Positions 61,081 through 64,000 of a stretch of DNA of 64,000 nt are shown in pieces. Both the position numbers and the translations under genes were made by a program. Position 1 is the first letter of the stretch. Each line of letters begins with the position of its first letter. Source of the stretch: Nonomuraea wenchangensis (lineage in GTDB: Bacteria > Actinomycetota > Actinomycetes > Streptosporangiales > Streptosporangiaceae); the NCBI RefSeq assembly GCF_900111685.1, contig NZ_FOHX01000007.1, positions 297,986 through 361,985 of the forward strand, read 5' to 3'. A model generated the notes under the pieces. It ran no database searches and was not told where the DNA came from. It saw nothing but the letters and a program-made list of their open reading frames with translations.

Positions 61081-62190
61081 GTGACGTCCTCAGACTTGTA
61101 TCCCGTGTCCCGGTTGGCCGCCGTCCAGGAGGCCACCGCCAAGGGCGGGCTCGACGCCCTGCTGCTCACGCCCGGCCCCGATCTGCGCTACGTCAGCGGC
61201 TACGACGCCAAGCCGCTGGAGCGGCTGACGTGCCTCGTGGTGCCCGCGTCCGGCGAGCCCTTCATGATGGTGCCCCGCCTGGAGCTGCCCGCCGCCGAGG
61301 CCTCGCCCGCCTCGCGGCTCGGGCTGGAGTTCGTGGCCTGGGACGAGACCGACGACCCCTACGCGCTCGCCGCGGCCCGCCTCGGCGAGGTGGCGAAGGT
61401 GGGGCTGGCCGACCGCATGTGGGCCATGTCGTCGCTGCGCTTCCGCGAGGTGCTGCCCGGCGCCGAGCAGGTGCTGGCCGGCAGCGTGCTGCGGGAGCTG
61501 CGGATGCGCAAGTCCCCGGCCGAGGTGGCGGCGTTGCGCGAGGCGGGGGAGGCGATCGACGCCGTCCACCGGAGGGTGCCCGAGCTGCTGCGCGCCGGGC
61601 GCACCGAACGCGAGGTGGCCCGCGACATCGCCGAGGCCATCCTGGCCTCCGGGCACGCCACCGTCGACTTCGTGATCGTCGCCTCCGGGCCCAACGGCGC
61701 GAGCCCCCACCACGACGTGTCCGACCGGGTCATCCGGCCGGGCGAGCCCGTCGTGGTCGACATCGGCGGCCAGCTCCACAACGGCTACTGCTCCGACTCC
61801 ACCCGCACCTACAGCGTCGGCGAGCCGCCGGCCGAGTTCGCCGCCTACTACGAGGTGCTGCGCGAGGCGCAGGAGGCCGCGTGCGCGGCGGTCCGGCCCG
61901 GCGTGTCCTGCGAGTCGGTCGACGCCGCCGCGCGCGAGCTGATCGCCGCCGCCGGCTACGGCGACTACTTCGTCCACCGCACCGGGCACGGCATCGGCAT
62001 CGAGACGCACGAGGAGCCGTACATCGTGGCGGGCAACGGCGAGCCGCTGGAGCCCGGGCACGCCTTCTCGGTCGAGCCCGGCATCTACCTGCCGGAGCGG
62101 CACGGCGCGCGCATCGAGGACATCGTCGTGTGCACGGAGAGCGGCGGGGAGCGGCTCAACAACACGCCGCGCGAGCTGGTGATCGTCTGA
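61081..62190 (+). CDS. Xaa-Pro aminopeptidase-like M24B metallopeptidase
   Basis: This 369-residue pita-bread enzyme has an N-terminal creatinase-like domain (1-125). The five metal ligands are present: Asp in VVDIGG, Asp in CSDSTRT, His in RTGHGIGI, Glu in VEPGIYL and Glu in ARIEDIVV. It cleaves Xaa-Pro dipeptides or N-terminal Xaa from Pro-peptides. GTG start, leaderless. Confidence 0.92.
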   Translation: MTSSDLYPVSRLAAVQEATAKGGLDALLLTPGPDLRYVSGYDAKPLERLTCLVVPASGEPFMMVPRLELPAAEASPASRLGLEFVAWDETDDPYALAAARLGEVAKVGLADRMWAMSSLRFREVLPGAEQVLAGSVLRELRMRKSPAEVAALREAGEAIDAVHRRVPELLRAGRTEREVARDIAEAILASGHATVDFVIVASGPNGASPHHDVSDRVIRPGEPVVVDIGGQLHNGYCSDSTRTYSVGEPPAEFAAYYEVLREAQEAACAAVRPGVSCESVDAAARELIAAAGYGDYFVHRTGHGIGIETHEEPYIVAGNGEPLEPGHAFSVEPGIYLPERHGARIEDIVVCTESGGERLNNTPRELVIV

Positions 62191-62228
62191 ACGGCGTACC
62201 GCGGCTCGCGCCGTCCCTCCTGGCGTAG

Positions 62229-63008
62229 ATGTTCACCGAGATCGCCTCTGCCTGCGCTCCCGGCGACGCCGCGCGGCCGAACGAGGACCTGGCCATCGCC
62301 GGGCCGTCGTGGGCCGTCGTCATCGACGGGGCGACGGCGCCGGCCGGGGTGGACAGCGGGTGCGCGCACGACGTCGCATGGCTGGTGGCGCGGCTCGGCG
62401 GGGCGCTCGCGGCCCGGCTGTCCGCCGATGCGCCCACCCCGGCGCCCGCGCCGCTGCGCGCGCTGCTGGCGGACGCCATCGCCATCACCGCCGAGGCGCA
62501 CGGGGGTGGCTGCGACCTGGGCAACCCCGACTCGCCGTCGGCGACCGTCGCCCTGGTCCGGGTCGCGGGCGGCCGGCTGGACTATCTCGTGCTGGGGGAC
62601 TCCCCGGTGCTGCTCGGCCTGGCGGGCGGCGGGGTGCGGGTGGTGGCCGACGACCGGCTGGAGCGGCTGCCGGGCGGGCGTCCGTACTCGCTGGAGCTCG
62701 TACGGCGGCTGCGCAACGCCCCCGGCGGATTCTGGGTGGCCGCCGCCCGCCCCGAGGCCGCCGCCGAGGCCGTACACGGCAGCGTCGACCTGCGCGAGCT
62801 GCGCGCGGCCGGACTGTGCACCGACGGCGTCACCCGGCTTGTCGACTGGTACGGCTGGACCTGGGACGACCTGGCCGCTGAGCTGGAGACCCGAGGCCCG
62901 CGAGCGGCCGTCGAGGCGGTGCGCGCCTTGGAGACCGCCCGAGGGCCGATGCGCGGCAAGCTCCACGACGACGCCACCGCCATGTGGGCCCGGCTCCCCA
63001 GGGCTTGA
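62229..63008 (+). CDS. PP2C-like phosphatase-family protein
   Basis: This 259-residue protein has PP2C-like metal motifs: NEDLAIAG, WAVVIDGATAP with the Asp, a LGDSPVLLG strand and a terminal LHDDATAMW. The first motif is close to the usual D-G-x-G but has D-G-A, so it may be an unusual or dead phosphatase. It stands alone between the peptidase and the truncated regulator. Regulator of a kinase cascade, if active. Confidence 0.7.
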   Translation: MFTEIASACAPGDAARPNEDLAIAGPSWAVVIDGATAPAGVDSGCAHDVAWLVARLGGALAARLSADAPTPAPAPLRALLADAIAITAEAHGGGCDLGNPDSPSATVALVRVAGGRLDYLVLGDSPVLLGLAGGGVRVVADDRLERLPGGRPYSLELVRRLRNAPGGFWVAAARPEAAAEAVHGSVDLRELRAAGLCTDGVTRLVDWYGWTWDDLAAELETRGPRAAVEAVRALETARGPMRGKLHDDATAMWARLPRA

Positions 63009-63079
63009 CCCCAGGTATCTGGCCCGGCCGCCCCACCTCTTCCCAGTCGTAGGGGGCTTGGGGCGGAGGGAGAACGGCG

Positions 63080-64000
63080 ATGTTCGTCGAGCGTACGGCG
63101 TTCGTCGGGCGTACGGCGGAGCTCGCCCTGCTGCACGCCGAGCTGCGCGCGGCCATCGCGGGCCACGCCAGGACGGTCGTCATCGACGGACCCGAGGGGA
63201 TCGGCAAGACCGCGCTCGTCCGGCGCTGGCCGAGGCGGCGGCGCTGGGGCAGCGATGGCTCCTGCCTCTCCTGCTGGCCGCCTGCGCGGCGCCCCTCGCC
63301 GCCCTGGGCAGGGACAAGGAGGCCCTGGTGCACGCGCGTGCCGCCATGAGCGTGGCACGCCGTTGGCGTCACGTGTTCGGCCTGGCCCAGGCCGGTGTGG
63401 CGCTGGCCCTGCTTGGCGCCGAGGATGCGCCGCCGGCCTGTGACGGCGCCGGCCTCTTCGTTCCCGATCCCCGTCCGCGCCGCATCGAGGCGTTGATCGC
63501 GGCCGGGCACCTGTCCGAGGCGGAACGGCTCCTGGCCGCTCTCTTCGAGGCCGGTACGGGTGATCGCCCGGGGCGGACCGCCACGGGGGAGGACAAGGCT
63601 GGGAGCACCGGGGCGCGAGGGCGGGCGGAGCGGTCAGGCTCGGCGGGTTGCTGCTGGCCGCCAGGAACGAGCCCGGCCCGGCCGAGCAGAGCTTCGTACG
63701 GGCGCTGGCGCTGGTGGAGCACGGCGTGTGCCCGCTGGAGGAGGCGCGGGTGCTGCTGGACCTCGGGCGGCTGCTGCGCAGGACGGGGCGGCGGCGGGCC
63801 GCGGCCGGGCGGCTGGCCGCCGCGCGGGCGGTCTTCGTCCGGCTCGGCGCCCGGTCGCAGGCCGAACACTGTCTGCGCGAGCTGGAGGCGTGCGGGCTGG
63901 AGACGCACGCCACGGCCAGACTCGGGCTCACCCCGCAGGAGCTCAGCACCGCCACACTGGTGGCCCACGGGCTGACCAACCGGCAGATCGCCGCCGAACT
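63080..64000 (+). pseudogene. LuxR-family ATPase regulator (LAL type), frameshifted and internally deleted, runs off window
   Basis: The start MFVERTAFVGRTAELALLHAELRAA with Walker A GPEGIGKTALVRRW is in frame one. Near 63228 the coding sense moves to another frame (ALAEAAALGQRWLLPLLL and TPR-like helices). Near 63630 it moves to a third (LLLAARNEPGPAEQSF), ending in the LuxR motif TPQELSTATLVAHGLTNRQIAAEL. Intact relatives exceed 850 residues. Most of the ATPase and sensor is missing. Confidence 0.75.

Overview
This window is chromosomal DNA from a high-GC actinomycete, most likely of the order Streptosporangiales (Nonomuraea-like). That placement is an inference. It rests on the codon bias, the many GTG and TTG starts, the garA-ftsR-DUF151-merR-gcvP block shared with other actinobacteria, a DUF5999 gene, an HrdB/SigA-type sigma factor and the actinobacterial menaquinone genes. 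I see no phage, plasmid, tRNA, rRNA or CRISPR array. The only mobile element is a decayed IS607-family element at about 25.1-27.1 kb.

Layout. 0-2.4 kb: a tightly coupled leftward operon encoding an unknown protein, a RecB/Cas4-like nuclease with a probable Fe-S cluster, and an unknown protein cut by the window edge. 2.5-5.1 kb: a membrane protein, a TetR regulator and an ABC-2 exporter. 5.2-8.6 kb: an aminoglycoside-phosphotransferase-like kinase coupled to an acyl-CoA dehydrogenase, a CPBP protease and a DUF6285 protein, together resembling the hydroxyacyl-CoA kinase/dehydrogenase route. 8.6-20.5 kb: a DUF3311/MctP-like symporter, a VOC/CMD pair, an SDR, a WYL regulator coupled to a CocE hydrolase, a large secreted S8 protease with a malectin-like tail, and a membrane glycosyltransferase. 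20.6-25.1 kb: trpEG behind a textbook tryptophan attenuator, an amidohydrolase and thyX. 25.1-27.1 kb: the IS607 remnant. 27.1-35.1 kb: a MoaD-like/BNR pair, an MmyB-type regulator, a flavohaemoglobin-like protein, a TetR/SDR divergent pair, a class-I amidotransferase-like protein that has lost its nucleophile, an HSL-type esterase and an enoyl-CoA hydratase. 35.4-43.5 kb: a methyltransferase, a two-component system, a stand-alone trpF, a GNAT, a phosphatidyltransferase and a mannose-1-phosphate guanylyltransferase with a degenerate phosphomannomutase domain. 43.7-49.5 kb: garA, ftsR, DUF151, a MerR gene, a tandem glycine riboswitch and gcvP. 49.6-64 kb: a TPR protein, small proteins, a TetR, a primary-type sigma factor, the divergent menE / menC-menD locus, a 5'-3' exonuclease coupled to a SpoIIE-type phosphatase, an M24 peptidase, a PP2C-like protein, and a broken LuxR-type ATPase regulator running off the right edge.

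Two features stand out across the whole window. First, about seventeen genes have a TAnnnT hexamer 6-8 bases before the start codon, the signature of leaderless transcription. It recurs at regulator genes and even inside the stop codons of upstream genes. Second, most same-strand neighbours overlap by 1-4 bases (ATGA, GTGA, TTGA, TAGTG), implying pervasive translational coupling. No single gene set is a demonstrated new system. The best candidates for undescribed biology are the left-edge nuclease operon, the intact orphan ORF inside the dead IS607 element, and the nucleophile-less amidotransferase.
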